In this document: positions 8,462 through 17,044 of the stretch, piece after piece
How the letters are laid out: each line of letters opens with the position of its first letter
Numbering within the stretch: position 1 is the stretch's first letter
The notes under the pieces: model-generated
Database searches by the model: none
Told to the model about the DNA's origin: nothing
What the model saw: the letters and a program-made list of their open reading frames with translations, nothing else
Assembly (NCBI RefSeq): GCF_017743735.1
Contig: NZ_JAGHRO010000014.1
Coordinates: 1-46,191, forward strand
Source: Shimia sp. R9_2
Lineage (GTDB): Bacteria; Pseudomonadota; Alphaproteobacteria; Rhodobacterales; Rhodobacteraceae
Reading direction: 5' to 3'
DNA: 46,191 nt
Made by a program: the position numbers and the translations under genes

Positions 8462-10351
8462 TCAGCCGCCCAGCTTCGCAACTTCCGATTTGAGCTCTTG
8501 AGCCCCGCCGCTCAATTCCACTGTCGCAGCAGCAATCGCATCGGAGGCCACAACGGCTTCCTCAGATGCGTCAACAATGCTCTGAATGGCTTCGGCCACA
8601 TCCCGTGCAGCAGTCTGCTGTTCATTCGCAGCAACAGATATTTGCGTGATGGAGTCCGTTGTTTCCGAAATCCCCGAGAGGATTTTGGTGAATGCGGCAC
8701 CGGCCTCTCGGGAGACTTCGCTGCCTTGCGTCACGCGCTTAACAGTGTCGTTGATCAGTTTGCTGATTTCCTTGGTAGATTGCGAAGACCGTTCGGCCAG
8801 TTTGCGCACTTCATCCGCCACAACAGAGAAGCCGAGGCCATGTTCGCCTGCGCGGGCCGCTTCGATCGCTGCGTTGAATGCCAACAGGTTGGTTTGGCTG
8901 GCAATTTCGCTGATTGTCTTCACAATTTCGCTGATTTCCTCTGAGGAGGAGTTGATCAGATCCATCGCCTCAATGGACCGTTCGATCGCTTTTGCACCCT
9001 GATCTGCTTCTTCTTTGGTCTTCTGCGCAATTTCATCAGAGCGGTTGCTGTTTTGGGCAATCGAGTCAATGGAGGCGCTCAATTCCTCTACAGAGGCACT
9101 GATTTCTTCCGTGGTGCAGCCAAGGGTTTGCGCCCCGCTGGCCACGGTTTGCGCTTGCTCCGAAATCCCGCTGGATTGATCCGCAAACCGCGTTGCAATG
9201 CGGGTGACCTCTTTCTCCACCTGTTTCGCGGCAGTGATGTCAGTGGCGAATTTGACCACTTTCACCGGTTTGCCGTCCGCATCAAACACCGGATTGTAGG
9301 AGGCGTTGATCCAAACTTCGGCGCCGTCCTTACCAAAGCGTTTGTATTCCCCTGCAGAGAACTCACCCGCAGCCAGATCTGACCAGAATTTGGTGTAGGC
9401 TGGAGAGTTTACATAGGCAGGCTCACAGAACATTCGGTGATGGCGCCCACGGATCTCTTCCATCGAATATCCCACGGTTGCCAGAAAATTCTCGTTGGCA
9501 GTCAGGATTGTGCCATCCAGCTCAAACTCGATCATTGCCTGCGCCCGGCTGATGGCCGCCATCTTGCCATCCTGCTCTGCCGTGCGCAGCTTTTCTTCGG
9601 TCACGTTGGTAGCAAATTTCACGACTTTGAAAGGCTTGCCATCGGAATCAAAAATCGGGTTGTAGGAGGCGTTGATCCAAACCTCGGCACCGCCTTTACC
9701 AAACCGCTTGTATTCGCCGACCGCAAACTCACCAGCGGCAAGGTCTTCCCAAAATTTGCGGTATTCAGCGGTGCTTACATAATATGGGTCGCAGAACATC
9801 CGATGATGCTGGCCGCGGATTTCATCCATAGCGTATCCGACCGTAGCCAGGAAATTTTCATTGGCTGACCGAATGGTGCCATCCAGATCAAATTCGATCA
9901 CAGCCTGCGCTCGGCTGATCGCAGCCATCTTACCGTCCTGCTCTGCAATCCGGCGTTTTTCTTCGGTTACGTTTGTGGCGAACTTCACAACTTTGGTGGG
10001 TTTGCCGTCCGCGTCGAAAATTGGGTTGTAGGACGCATTGATCCAGACTTCGGCACCGTTTTTGCCAAGCCGCTTGTACTCACCCGCGAAGAATTCTCCG
10101 GTCGCAAGGCGCATCCAAAAATCACGGTAATCCTCCGAAGCTGCGTAAGCTGGCTCACAGAACATACGATGATGCTTGCCTTGTATCTCGTTCAACTCAT
10201 ACCCGACAGTTGTCAGGAAATTCTCATTCGCGTTGATAATGGTCCCATCGAGTTCGAACTCGATCACCGCCTGCACGCGATTGATCGCATCCACAACCCC
10301 CTGCAGATCGACATTTGTATCCGTTGCCCCAGTCGCTGTACGCGCACCCAT
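8462..10351 (-). CDS. Soluble methyl-accepting chemotaxis protein with three PAS domains
   Basis: This 629-residue chemoreceptor has no signal peptide and no membrane segment, so it should be cytoplasmic. Three PAS domains sit in tandem at residues about 22-143, 144-265 and 266-387. Each has the core (QA)xIEFxLDGTI, HHRMFC(E/D)P, GEYKR(L/F)GK and VKFAT(N/D). The MCP signalling domain follows. Its hairpin tip contains [19 protein letters not shown] and [13 protein letters not shown]. Aer-like PAS receptors often sense redox or a small ligand through a cofactor, but no cofactor can be assigned from sequence alone. It leads the operon with cheR, cheD and the triple CheW gene. An IS5-type element ends 150 bp upstream and may have replaced the native promoter. 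Confidence 0.92.
   Translation of the reverse strand: MGARTATGATDTNVDLQGVVDAINRVQAVIEFELDGTIINANENFLTTVGYELNEIQGKHHRMFCEPAYAASEDYRDFWMRLATGEFFAGEYKRLGKNGAEVWINASYNPIFDADGKPTKVVKFATNVTEEKRRIAEQDGKMAAISRAQAVIEFDLDGTIRSANENFLATVGYAMDEIRGQHHRMFCDPYYVSTAEYRKFWEDLAAGEFAVGEYKRFGKGGAEVWINASYNPIFDSDGKPFKVVKFATNVTEEKLRTAEQDGKMAAISRAQAMIEFELDGTILTANENFLATVGYSMEEIRGRHHRMFCEPAYVNSPAYTKFWSDLAAGEFSAGEYKRFGKDGAEVWINASYNPVFDADGKPVKVVKFATDITAAKQVEKEVTRIATRFADQSSGISEQAQTVASGAQTLGCTTEEISASVEELSASIDSIAQNSNRSDEIAQKTKEEADQGAKAIERSIEAMDLINSSSEEISEIVKTISEIASQTNLLAFNAAIEAARAGEHGLGFSVVADEVRKLAERSSQSTKEISKLINDTVKRVTQGSEVSREAGAAFTKILSGISETTDSITQISVAANEQQTAARDVAEAIQSIVDASEEAVVASDAIAAATVELSGGAQELKSEVAKLGG
9191..10288 (-). 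repeat. Three tandem 366-bp PAS-coding repeats
   Basis: The MCP gene contains three in-phase repeats of 122 codons, each one PAS domain. Long stretches such as the [11 protein letters not shown] coding region are nearly identical among the copies. This points to recent duplication or ongoing gene conversion. Such repeats are prone to unequal recombination, so PAS number may vary among strains. Confidence 0.85.
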
Positions 10352-10500
10352 GATTTGGCCCTTTCAGAAATAATCCCGGAGCCGAAAATGACGGGAGACA
10401 GGTTAAGATTTGGCTATTTGAGGTTGTTTTGCGGGGAGGCGTATTCTTAAAATAATCCGCAAATGCCCGTGCGTTTTTCATTGTTTCTGAGAGGGTTTTA
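10352..10500 (-). promoter_or_regulatory. Leader of the chemotaxis operon, truncated by the IS
   Basis: Only about 150 bp separate the MCP start from the IS5-type element. The ATG at 10351 is preceded on the minus strand by TGAAAGGGCCAAATC, a usable ribosome-binding site. I see no clear sigma-70 promoter here. Transcription may depend on this leader or on the IS itself. Confidence 0.4.
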
Positions 10501-11330
10501 GGGTCAGGACTCATAACCAATAGATAACGAACGCTACCAGGGCGATTGCTGACAGGAAGACCTTCGGGCACCTGTTATAGCGGATTGCCACACGCTGCCA
10601 ATGTTTCAACCTGCCGAACATGCTTTCGATCCGGTTTCGCCGTTTGTAACGACGCTTGTCGTACTTAACCGGCTTCTTTCGCTGCTGCAGGCCAGGGATG
10701 CAGGCGCGTATCTCTTTGCCTCTCAATGCTTCCCAGAACCAATCGGCGTCATGGCCTCGATCCCCGAACAGCCAACTGACATCGGGCAGGCCGCTCAGCA
10801 GTACCCGCGCACCAATGTAATCGCCGACCTGACCGGCGATGATGATCAGGTTGAGAGGATGCCCCCGGCTGTCGCAGATGGCGCGCAGCTTGGTGTTCAT
10901 GCCGCCCTTGGTGTGACCGATCAAGCGTCCACGTCCCCTTCTTACGCCCGAACTGGTCGCGGTACGGTGGGCCTTTAGGTAGGTTGCATCGATCATCGCG
11001 ATCTTCTCTTCACCGTGTTCGGCAGCCAGATCAGCCATCATCTGGGCAAAGATGCCTTTGTCGTTCCACCGCTTCCAACGGTTATTGAGCGCTTTGTATG
11101 GGCCATAAACCGAAGGGGCACCGCGCCATCTCAACCCACTACGATTAATGAAGATAATGCCGCTCAACACACGTCGATCATCAACGCGTGGTTTGCCGTG
11201 GGACTTGGGGAAGAAAGGCTCAAGACGTGCCAACTGCGCATCCGTCAACCAAAAAAGGTCAGACATGGTCACCGCGTGATTTTCGAATCGTAAATCACGC
11301 AACCAAGCAGAAATCAAAGGGTCCTGACGC
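10501..11330 (-). mobile_element. IS5-family (IS427-type) insertion sequence, 830 bp
   Basis: The element is bounded by near-perfect terminal inverted repeats. The left end reads GGGTCAGGACTC and the reverse complement of the right end reads GCGTCAGGACCC. A TA dinucleotide on each side (10499-10500 and 11331-11332) fits the 2-bp target duplication of the IS427 group. It carries a single intact transposase gene on the minus strand. It is inserted between the chemotaxis operon and the ABM-domain gene. Confidence 0.88.
10511..11266 (-). CDS. IS5-family DDE transposase
   Basis: The preferred start is MSDLFWLTDAQLARLEPFFP at 11266; an upstream in-frame ATG at 11317 lies close to the element end. 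The protein (about 251 residues) shows the DDE triad: Asp in AMIDATYLKAHRTA, Asp in WLFGDRGHDADW and Glu in RNRIESMFGRLKHW. Many IS427-type elements split the transposase over two frames by programmed frameshift, whereas this one is continuous. It looks intact and potentially active. Confidence 0.93.
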   Translation of the reverse strand: MSDLFWLTDAQLARLEPFFPKSHGKPRVDDRRVLSGIIFINRSGLRWRGAPSVYGPYKALNNRWKRWNDKGIFAQMMADLAAEHGEEKIAMIDATYLKAHRTATSSGVRRGRGRLIGHTKGGMNTKLRAICDSRGHPLNLIIIAGQVGDYIGARVLLSGLPDVSWLFGDRGHDADWFWEALRGKEIRACIPGLQQRKKPVKYDKRRYKRRNRIESMFGRLKHWQRVAIRYNRCPKVFLSAIALVAFVIYWL

Positions 11331-11332
11331 TA

Positions 11333-11465
11333 GCGCGAAGTTCCAAACCGTTCTTTCTGCACATTCGAAATGTTGAACTCATGCAGTATGTGCGGAAAAT
11401 CGTGTTCGCTGCGGTTCGCGAGAGTGTCTGCTGTTTGCACAATGCATAAGGGGCAGCTGCGAACT
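11333..11465. other. Intergenic spacer, no gene
   Basis: This sequence between the IS and the ABM-domain gene holds no ORF. A stretch around 11385-11450 contains GCGGAAAATCGTGTTCGCTGC and resembles a dispersed intergenic repeat. This could not be tested within the window. Confidence 0.25.
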
Positions 11466-11795
11466 TTAGCCGTCGTCAGTCAAGGCGCCCGTCGCTACTA
11501 CGGTTTCGAAGTACTCGACTTTCAAATCGAACGATTTTAGGAGCTTTTGGGTGCTTGGTTTGACCACTGCGTCATCAAAATCGCCTTTCTCGAAGTGCCC
11601 TGCAGAAGCGAGGTCAGACCAAAGGCTCGTAACCACAAGTTCGTTGTGTTGACCGTTCACTTTGACCGCAAGGGCAGCCCCTAAATGTCCTGGAAGCTGT
11701 GCCATTTCAACGAACGTCGTTCGTTTTAGATGATCAGCATATTGCTCCAATACGTCATCAGTTCCTGCCACTGCTCGCCACCAACGGATAATCAT
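11466..11795 (-). CDS. Antibiotic-biosynthesis-monooxygenase (ABM) domain protein
   Basis: This small 109-residue protein begins MIIRWWRAVAG and has the ABM/dimeric alpha-beta barrel pattern: GHLGAALAVKVNG, an ELVVTSLWSDLASAGHF strand-helix unit, and a final VEYFETV strand. Members are cofactor-free monooxygenases, heme-degrading enzymes or ligand-binding proteins of unknown role. A GAGGAC ribosome-binding site precedes the ATG. It lies downstream of the SnoaL-like gene on the same strand, and both are next to the broken tetR. No substrate can be proposed. Confidence 0.65.
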   Translation of the reverse strand: MIIRWWRAVAGTDDVLEQYADHLKRTTFVEMAQLPGHLGAALAVKVNGQHNELVVTSLWSDLASAGHFEKGDFDDAVVKPSTQKLLKSFDLKVEYFETVVATGALTDDG

Positions 11796-11876
11796 GTTGT
11801 CCTCGCTTTAATTTACTTTCTGTCGCCGCCAAAGCCGCCGTTGTTTTAAGCCGATGCGTACTTGTCGCCTACGTCA

Positions 11877-12236
11877 TTACGCACGGGATGTGTCATAAAA
11901 GATCGGTAAAGACGCAAACCTGCCACTCTCAGAGAAGTTGAAATAGTCTACGCCCTGAAAAACGATCTGATCGCCGTTCTTCAATGTCCAGTCATACTCA
12001 AAATGTGTGGTAGCACTATCTCCGTATTCGCCGACAAGAACATCAAATACTGTGAGTTTGCTCGCAGAGGAGGTGTCGCCCAGCTTCTTGAAGAAGTCAG
12101 CTAGGTTCATCTGGCCAATAAACGGGGACACCACGTGTGCTTCCGTGTCAAAAAGCGATATGATGCAATCGATGACCGATGCCGTGAGAAGCTCGAAATA
12201 TCTACGCACGTGCGCGGTCTTTTCCGCTGATGTCAC
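11877..12236 (-). CDS. SnoaL-like / NTF2-fold protein
   Basis: This 119-residue protein starts with GTG (MTSAEKTAHVRRYFELLTA), preceded by AAGGAG at 9-base spacing. The pattern of an N-terminal helix, FDTEAHVVSPFIG, FEYDWTLKNGDQIVFQGVDYF and a closing strand fits the NTF2/SnoaL fold. Such proteins can be ketosteroid-isomerase-like enzymes or binding proteins, so function is open. It sits between the ABM gene and the tetR remnant and is likely cotranscribed with the former. Confidence 0.65.
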   Translation of the reverse strand: MTSAEKTAHVRRYFELLTASVIDCIISLFDTEAHVVSPFIGQMNLADFFKKLGDTSSASKLTVFDVLVGEYGDSATTHFEYDWTLKNGDQIVFQGVDYFNFSESGRFASLPIFYDTSRA

Positions 12237-12292
12237 TATAGATCTCCTTTTTCATTGGTCATGCGAACAAATGGACTTTGCTTTTTCTTCTT

Positions 12293-12775
12293 TCAGCCGC
12301 CTGCTTTGTAATGCGACATGAACATCGCAATACAGTCGTCGCGTACTTCTTTTTGCGTCGAGTTTTCACCAAGAAAGAACTCAGGCCAGAAATAGAAGTT
12401 TTTGACAATAGCAAGCAGTTGGTTGGTCGCGAATGCCGGATCCGCCTTGCGAAGCGCGCCCGCGTCCATGCTTCGCTGATCAGTAGCGTGACGGGATAGT
12501 CGTGTGTTTCGCTTTCACTAAAAAACGAACGAGAGCGGTCAAAATCCCGGATCAACTCTGACAGAACCATGCGGTTCAAACCGATTGCGGTCTCGTCAGT
12601 TATGACTGTGATGTACCGCCACAGCGCCTCCTTGCTCTCGAAGTGATTGTAGAACGTGCGACTCGAAACCTGCGCTTTTCTGGCGATTGAGGTGGTCTTG
12701 GCCCCTAGAAATCCCTGCTCTCGGAACTCATCGATCGCCGCATCGATAATATCTTTTCTTTTCAGTGCGTTTCAC
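12293..12775 (-). pseudogene. TetR-family regulator, frameshifted
   Basis: A TetR helix-turn-helix is clear: DIIDAAIDEFREQGFLGAKT, TSIARKAQVSSRTFYNHFES, KEALWRYI. The reading frame is broken twice. A GTG at 12775 with GAGGTC upstream gives VKRTEKKR and then meets a stop; one base must be shifted in the run AAAAGAAAA to reach the HTH frame. In the HTH frame only a rare CTG could start translation. Near 12466 a second single-base shift joins LLISEAW to ALRKADPAFATNQLLAIVKN and a normal C-terminus, CIAMFMSHYKAGG-stop at 12293. The rebuilt length of about 160 codons fits a short TetR. Two intact palindromic operators lie just upstream, so the loss looks recent. Confidence 0.75.
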
Positions 12776-12792
12776 GATTTTCGACCTCAAAA

Positions 12793-12810
12793 GTAAAATT
12801 ATCTGTTTAC
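12793..12810. promoter_or_regulatory. Palindromic operator 1, GTAAA-N8-TTTAC
   Basis: The 18-bp site GTAAAATTATCTGTTTAC is an inverted repeat with an 8-base centre, flanked by AA on both sides. It has exactly the same arms and spacing as the site at 12833-12850. It lies between the tetR remnant and the divergent hydrolase gene, as expected for a TetR operator. Confidence 0.7.
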
Positions 12811-12832
12811 AAGGGAAGCTCACTCCACCTAA

Positions 12833-12850
12833 GTAAACACAACGATTTAC
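12833..12850. promoter_or_regulatory. Palindromic operator 2, GTAAA-N8-TTTAC
   Basis: The site GTAAACACAACGATTTAC repeats operator 1. Here the arms extend to AAGTAAA and TTTACTT. The centres of the two sites are 40 bp apart. It ends 9 bases before the first possible start of the hydrolase gene. Confidence 0.7.
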
Positions 12851-12895
12851 TTTAGCAAGGTGAAACACGATCCTGGAAACCAGTGGACCACGACA

Positions 12896-13957
12896 ATGAC
12901 CAACCTCTCAAGACGCCACCTCATCCAAACCGCCTCGCTTGCCTCCCTGATGTCCTTCGCGGGCTGGGGCGCAGGCGCGAAACAGACATCCCTTCCCATC
13001 AACGCAGGAGCCTCTGAAATGTCCTTCAAACCCGGAACAAACCCCGTCACATTCAAATCCTTCGGCCTCGATCTTGTGGGCGATCTGTATCTGCCCGAAG
13101 ACTTCGATCCGGCCAAGACGTACAAGGCCATTGTCGGTGCCAGCCCCTTCCCGCAGGTCAAGGACCAGATCCCAGCGACCTACGGCCCCGAAATGGCCGC
13201 GCGCGGTTTTATCTATCTTGGCTTTGACTACATGGGCATGGGCTCCTCTCCGGCGCTTCCCGGCGAACATATGAAATCACGCTACATGTTCCGGCTGATC
13301 GAAAATACCTGGGATGCTGTCTCCTATCTCGGTACACTTTCATTCGTAGACGAGATCTATGGTCTTGGCGTATGTCAGGGTGGTTCGATCATTGCCTCTG
13401 CATCAGTGACAGATCATCGGATCAAGAAGATCGTCACAGTTTCCGGCATGATGGCAGCTGACGCTTTCCAATGGGGTGATCGTGGCATGGCCGATCAAGT
13501 GATCGCTGCAGCAAATGCCTCCAAGCAAAGAATGTATGAAACCGGCGCAGCGGATTACTCTTGGCCAAATGTCCTGGACGACAGCATGACGCGGGAAGAA
13601 TTCAATGCGTTGGGGATTCCAATGTCGAACGACACCTACAACTACTATGGAAAGGATGGCGTTGCAGGCCCTGGAAAGGTCAAGAACTTCACCAATGAAC
13701 ACATTGGCGACCAGTCCATGCAGTCTTTGATTTCGATTGGTGAGCATTACGCAGACAAGATCACCCAACCGACGATGGTGATCTACGGGCCGAACGCGGC
13801 GACAGCAATCTGTTCAACCAATTTCATTGATCGGCTGACAAACAACCCAGAGGTTCGTGCTTTCGATGAGTTCAGCCACGTTGACTTCTATTGGAAGCCA
13901 GAGGCCGTCAAAGCGTCGTGCGACGCAGCGGCGGAATTCTTCAACAAATTAAGTTGA
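12896..13957 (+). CDS. Tat-exported alpha/beta hydrolase (dienelactone-hydrolase-like)
   Basis: From the ATG at 12896 the protein is about 353 residues and begins MTNLSRRHLIQTASLASLMS, a twin-arginine signal peptide ending near GWGAGA. A GTG at 12860 gives a 12-residue extension. The nucleophile elbow is GLGVCQGGS, with cysteine instead of the usual serine, as in dienelactone hydrolases. A late acid and FSHVDFYWKP could supply the remaining triad members. It probably acts on an ester or lactone in the periplasm. It stands directly downstream of the twin operators and leads a plus-strand series with the DUF2255, membrane and SDR genes. Its substrate is unknown. Confidence 0.8.
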   Translation: MTNLSRRHLIQTASLASLMSFAGWGAGAKQTSLPINAGASEMSFKPGTNPVTFKSFGLDLVGDLYLPEDFDPAKTYKAIVGASPFPQVKDQIPATYGPEMAARGFIYLGFDYMGMGSSPALPGEHMKSRYMFRLIENTWDAVSYLGTLSFVDEIYGLGVCQGGSIIASASVTDHRIKKIVTVSGMMAADAFQWGDRGMADQVIAAANASKQRMYETGAADYSWPNVLDDSMTREEFNALGIPMSNDTYNYYGKDGVAGPGKVKNFTNEHIGDQSMQSLISIGEHYADKITQPTMVIYGPNAATAICSTNFIDRLTNNPEVRAFDEFSHVDFYWKPEAVKASCDAAAEFFNKLS

Positions 13958-14026
13958 ATAGCCAAGGGACTAAGGATCTGGCGCCCGTTGTCGCCAGGTT
14001 CACGTGTCAAGAGAAAGGCCCGGAAG

Positions 14027-14539
14027 ATGGCAAAGGCATCCCTGTGGAACGTGGTGAGTGGCATTCCAAAACTCATAATCGGAACCGCCATTCATCCATT
14101 ATTGCGCACCTTGAGAGGTCCAATGGAAGAACCTCAAACACAATCCGAGCTGGCTAATTTGGTCAATCAGACCCGTTTTCATGAAATCCGTGCCGGGTAT
14201 ACCCACCGTTTCATCCGCTTGATGTTTGTGACCGTAGATGATCGCGTTTTCTGCCGCCGCTACCAGTATGGCGAGCGTTCATGGCACAGCGTGTTCCTCT
14301 CTGATCCAGGCGGACAGCTCAGATTGGACGGTGTTGTTGCAAACATCGATGCTGCCCCGCCGAAGGACATGGATGAGATCATCCCTGCAGTGGATCAGGC
14401 CTATGCCGATGCTCTGAAAAAGCTTGGAGCCAGCTTCATGCTGTCTGGCGCCATCGAGAAACGGGCGCAAGACAGTACCATGGAGATCTTTCTGACTGAC
14501 GCCCCCGTTGTCACTGCAAAGACGCTTAGCAGAAGGTAG
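14027..14539 (+). CDS. DUF2255-type protein
   Basis: This is about 170 residues from the ATG at 14027, which has AGAAAGG upstream; an earlier in-frame start at 13988 is possible. After a helical N-terminus (SLWNVVSGIPKLIIGTAIHP) comes a compact domain with TRFHEIRAGYTHRFIRLMFV, VDDRVFCRRYQYGERSWHS and a C-terminal EIFLTDAPV. This pattern resembles DUF2255 / nitroreductase-type flavin-binding split barrels that read a residue pair around RxYQ...SW. Function is not established. It lies 69 bases after the hydrolase and 9 before the membrane protein gene. Confidence 0.55.
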   Translation: MAKASLWNVVSGIPKLIIGTAIHPLLRTLRGPMEEPQTQSELANLVNQTRFHEIRAGYTHRFIRLMFVTVDDRVFCRRYQYGERSWHSVFLSDPGGQLRLDGVVANIDAAPPKDMDEIIPAVDQAYADALKKLGASFMLSGAIEKRAQDSTMEIFLTDAPVVTAKTLSRR

Positions 14540-14548
14540 GCAAAACCG

Positions 14549-14866
14549 ATGAAATGGTATCACTATCTGGCCGCTTTTGCCGTCGGCTTCTTCTTTGGAA
14601 ATGCAGTGCCACATTTGGTGGCTGGGGTTATGGGCAGTGCTTTTCCATCCCCATTTGCCACACCACCCGGAGTGGGTTTGTCTTCACCACTCGTCAACGT
14701 CCTTTGGGGGCTGACGAACATCTTGATCGGCTACGTGATGCTGCGCCTAAGCAGGGCTCAGATGTCGCACGCCGGTTCGATGGTTGCCATGTTCATGGGA
14801 TTAGCGGTCGTCAGCGTCATGACCAGCATTCTGTTTGGGAATGCAATGGGCAGCCCAAGTTTCTGA
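14549..14866 (+). CDS. Small integral membrane protein, three TM segments
   Basis: This 105-residue hydrophobic protein has probable membrane helices near 3-28, 46-66 and 78-100. The start MKWYHYLAAFAVGFFFGNAV has GAAGGTAGG upstream. No family is recognised. Its position between the DUF2255 and SDR genes suggests the same transcript. An accessory or substrate-permeation role is only a guess. Confidence 0.65.
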   Translation: MKWYHYLAAFAVGFFFGNAVPHLVAGVMGSAFPSPFATPPGVGLSSPLVNVLWGLTNILIGYVMLRLSRAQMSHAGSMVAMFMGLAVVSVMTSILFGNAMGSPSF

Positions 14867-14889
14867 AAAAAACTACAAGGATATCTCCA

Positions 14890-15855
14890 ATGACCCATCC
14901 AAACCCTTTCGGCCCCAAGGGCTGGACCCCCGAACGTGTTGGCGATCTGACCGGCAAGAATATCGTCATTACTGGCGCCAACGCGGGTGCAGGATACGAG
15001 GCGACCCGGATTTTCCTGTCCAAGGGCGCAAGCGTCGTCATGCTGAACCGAAGCGCACCCAAATCTGAGGCTGCAATCGCCACGTTGAAACAAGAGTTCG
15101 GCACCCAGGCCGATGTTCGATTTATCCCTATGGATCTGGCCGACCTGGCCTCGGTTCGCGCCGCAGCCGATCAGGTATTGGCTAAGGTGCCGCAAATTGA
15201 CGTTCTGATTGAAAATGCCGCCATCGCTCAGGTTGCGACGCAACAGTTCACCAGGGATGGGTTCGAAAGCCAGCTCGGCACGAACCACTACGGCCACTTC
15301 TTGTTAACTCGGTTGCTGTTTGACCGGCTGGTGGACAGTCATGCGCGCATTGTCGTCGTTGGCAGCAACGGCCACAAGATGGGGCTTAAGCGGGTGCAAT
15401 TCGAAGACATGAACTTTGACGGCAATTACAATCCGCATATCACTTATTGCCATTCGAAATTCGTGCAGATGATGTTCGCGTACGAACTGGAAAGACGTAT
15501 TGCCAAAGCAGGCATTCCGGTCTCCATCCACGTCTGCCACCCAGGCGCGGCACGCACAACTCTGTCCAAGGAAGAGGCGAACCGGATGACCAAATTCTTG
15601 TTCATCCTGCTGTCTCCATTGGCTCAATCCGCCGAGAGGGGCGCTTGGCCCGAAGTGTTGTGTGCGACTGAAGAGAACCTCAAACCCGCCGCATACTACG
15701 GCCCGACCAAACGCGCCGAAATGGTTGGTCCGGTTGGCGAAAGCAAGTTGGAAAAGAGCGTGCTTGATCCAGTGCAGGCCGTGCAGCTTTGGGAGCTTTC
15801 CGAAACGGAGACCGGCACCAGCTGGGCGATCCAGAAACAAGAAACCGTCGCATAA
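14890..15855 (+). CDS. Short-chain dehydrogenase/reductase, retinol-dehydrogenase-like
   Basis: This 321-residue NAD(P)-dependent oxidoreductase starts at ATG 14890 (MTHPNPFGPKGW), with AAGGA 8 bases upstream. The Rossmann motif is TGANAGAGYEA. ENAAIAQ follows, then VVGSNGHKM with the catalytic serine, and YCHSK, the Tyr-x-x-x-Lys pair. Sequence around PGAART and the overall layout resemble the retinol dehydrogenase/WW-domain oxidoreductase branch. It ends the plus-strand series that starts at the Tat hydrolase and is followed by a convergent hydrolase gene. Confidence 0.88.
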   Translation: MTHPNPFGPKGWTPERVGDLTGKNIVITGANAGAGYEATRIFLSKGASVVMLNRSAPKSEAAIATLKQEFGTQADVRFIPMDLADLASVRAAADQVLAKVPQIDVLIENAAIAQVATQQFTRDGFESQLGTNHYGHFLLTRLLFDRLVDSHARIVVVGSNGHKMGLKRVQFEDMNFDGNYNPHITYCHSKFVQMMFAYELERRIAKAGIPVSIHVCHPGAARTTLSKEEANRMTKFLFILLSPLAQSAERGAWPEVLCATEENLKPAAYYGPTKRAEMVGPVGESKLEKSVLDPVQAVQLWELSETETGTSWAIQKQETVA

Positions 15856-16018
15856 GGAAAGTATACAGTTTCGACTCCTTGTTTCTGTAGCGTAACAAAA
15901 CGAACGGTTGATCAATCGTAACGAACGCTGGATTGATTTCAAATGAATCACCATGCAGAAGTTGGCGAGACTATCCTCGAGGAAGATACGGGAGGCCGCG
16001 CCTACCTCAATGTTAGTT

Positions 16019-16945
16019 TCAGCTCATATGCTTGTCGAAGAACCTGATCATCGTTTCGGGGTGCTCACCGAAGAAGTTGTAGCCGATGAAGCGGCGCGTA
16101 TCGCCGTCTTCGATCCAATGCAGCTTTTTGTTCGGGTTCGGCAGCAGGTCAAAGGTGGTCTGCACGTCCTCCGAGACCGTCCAGACATCATCTTTGTTCT
16201 GCACAATATAAGTCGGCATCTTGATGTTCTTGGCGAACAGATGGGGCGTCATCTCATTCAGGTTCAGTCCCCTCACGTTTTCGACTTCTTGCACAAACGT
16301 GTCGTAGAACTCAACGAGCCCCATGCCCTTCAATGCTACCTTCGACATGATGTTAATCGACGCGGGTTGGGCGCAAACAAACGCTTTCACGTCTTCGAAG
16401 TACTCCGGGCGCTCGGACATGGCGTGGATCGCTGCGCCACCACCAGCACAGGGGTTGAACAGGCCAACTTTCATATCTCGCAAGTATTCCCGCGACTTGA
16501 CGTAGTCAAAGGCCGCGATGACATCTTTGTACTCGTCGGAGAATCCCTGTCCCCAAGCATTGTCCGGGGCGGAGTCGCTTTCGCCGTGGTTGCGAAGATC
16601 ATAGGCTAGGACGTTGTAGCCCGCGTCGTGCAATGCCTTGTGCACCTTGCCGAACTTCACCTCGACATTCTGAAAATTGCTCCAAGGCTCTAGATGACCC
16701 GGAAAACCATAACGATTGAGGGTGGCCGGATGGTTGCAAATGATCAGCTTGTCGGACCCTTCAGCAGGGATGAACCAGGCTGCTAGTTTGATACCGTCAT
16801 CGGCAATGAACGTAACATCTTCGTATTTCATCCCATAGTCTTTGGGTGTTTCCAAGATGGGTGCACGTTCGCCATCGATCGACACATAGCCGCGCGCGAC
16901 CGCTTTGAGGGTTGCAAGCTGATCTGGGGTTGGTTGAGCAGTCAT
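16019..16945 (-). CDS. Alpha/beta hydrolase
   Basis: This 308-residue cytosolic protein starts MTAQPTPDQLATLKAVARGY, with AAGGAGA seven bases upstream. It shows the alpha/beta-hydrolase core: LIICNHPATLNRYGFPGHL near the oxyanion region, NVLAYDLRNHGESDSA, the nucleophile elbow FNPCAGGGA with cysteine rather than serine, and EDGDTRRFIGYNFFGEHP near the end. The family includes DLH-like and CocE-like esterases; substrate unknown. It is convergent with the SDR gene and lies 99 bases downstream of an AraC regulator on the same strand, which may control it. Confidence 0.78.
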   Translation of the reverse strand: MTAQPTPDQLATLKAVARGYVSIDGERAPILETPKDYGMKYEDVTFIADDGIKLAAWFIPAEGSDKLIICNHPATLNRYGFPGHLEPWSNFQNVEVKFGKVHKALHDAGYNVLAYDLRNHGESDSAPDNAWGQGFSDEYKDVIAAFDYVKSREYLRDMKVGLFNPCAGGGAAIHAMSERPEYFEDVKAFVCAQPASINIMSKVALKGMGLVEFYDTFVQEVENVRGLNLNEMTPHLFAKNIKMPTYIVQNKDDVWTVSEDVQTTFDLLPNPNKKLHWIEDGDTRRFIGYNFFGEHPETMIRFFDKHMS

Positions 16946-17044
16946 TTCTGTTCTCCTTGGATTGGCGTGTTTGATTGTTCGGGGCCGGTCGTCCGAGCCC
17001 GCTGGAAGTGGTTCGTGGTGAAGGTCGTTTGTGAGAAGCGGACC

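Noticed and set aside
10224..10571. Minus-strand ORF spanning the IS boundary and MCP start.
   Set aside because: It crosses the IS end and overlaps the MCP gene; an artefact of the insertion.
15953..16609. 218-residue plus-strand frame opposite the alpha/beta hydrolase.
   Set aside because: Antisense to a conserved hydrolase; no recognisable motif.
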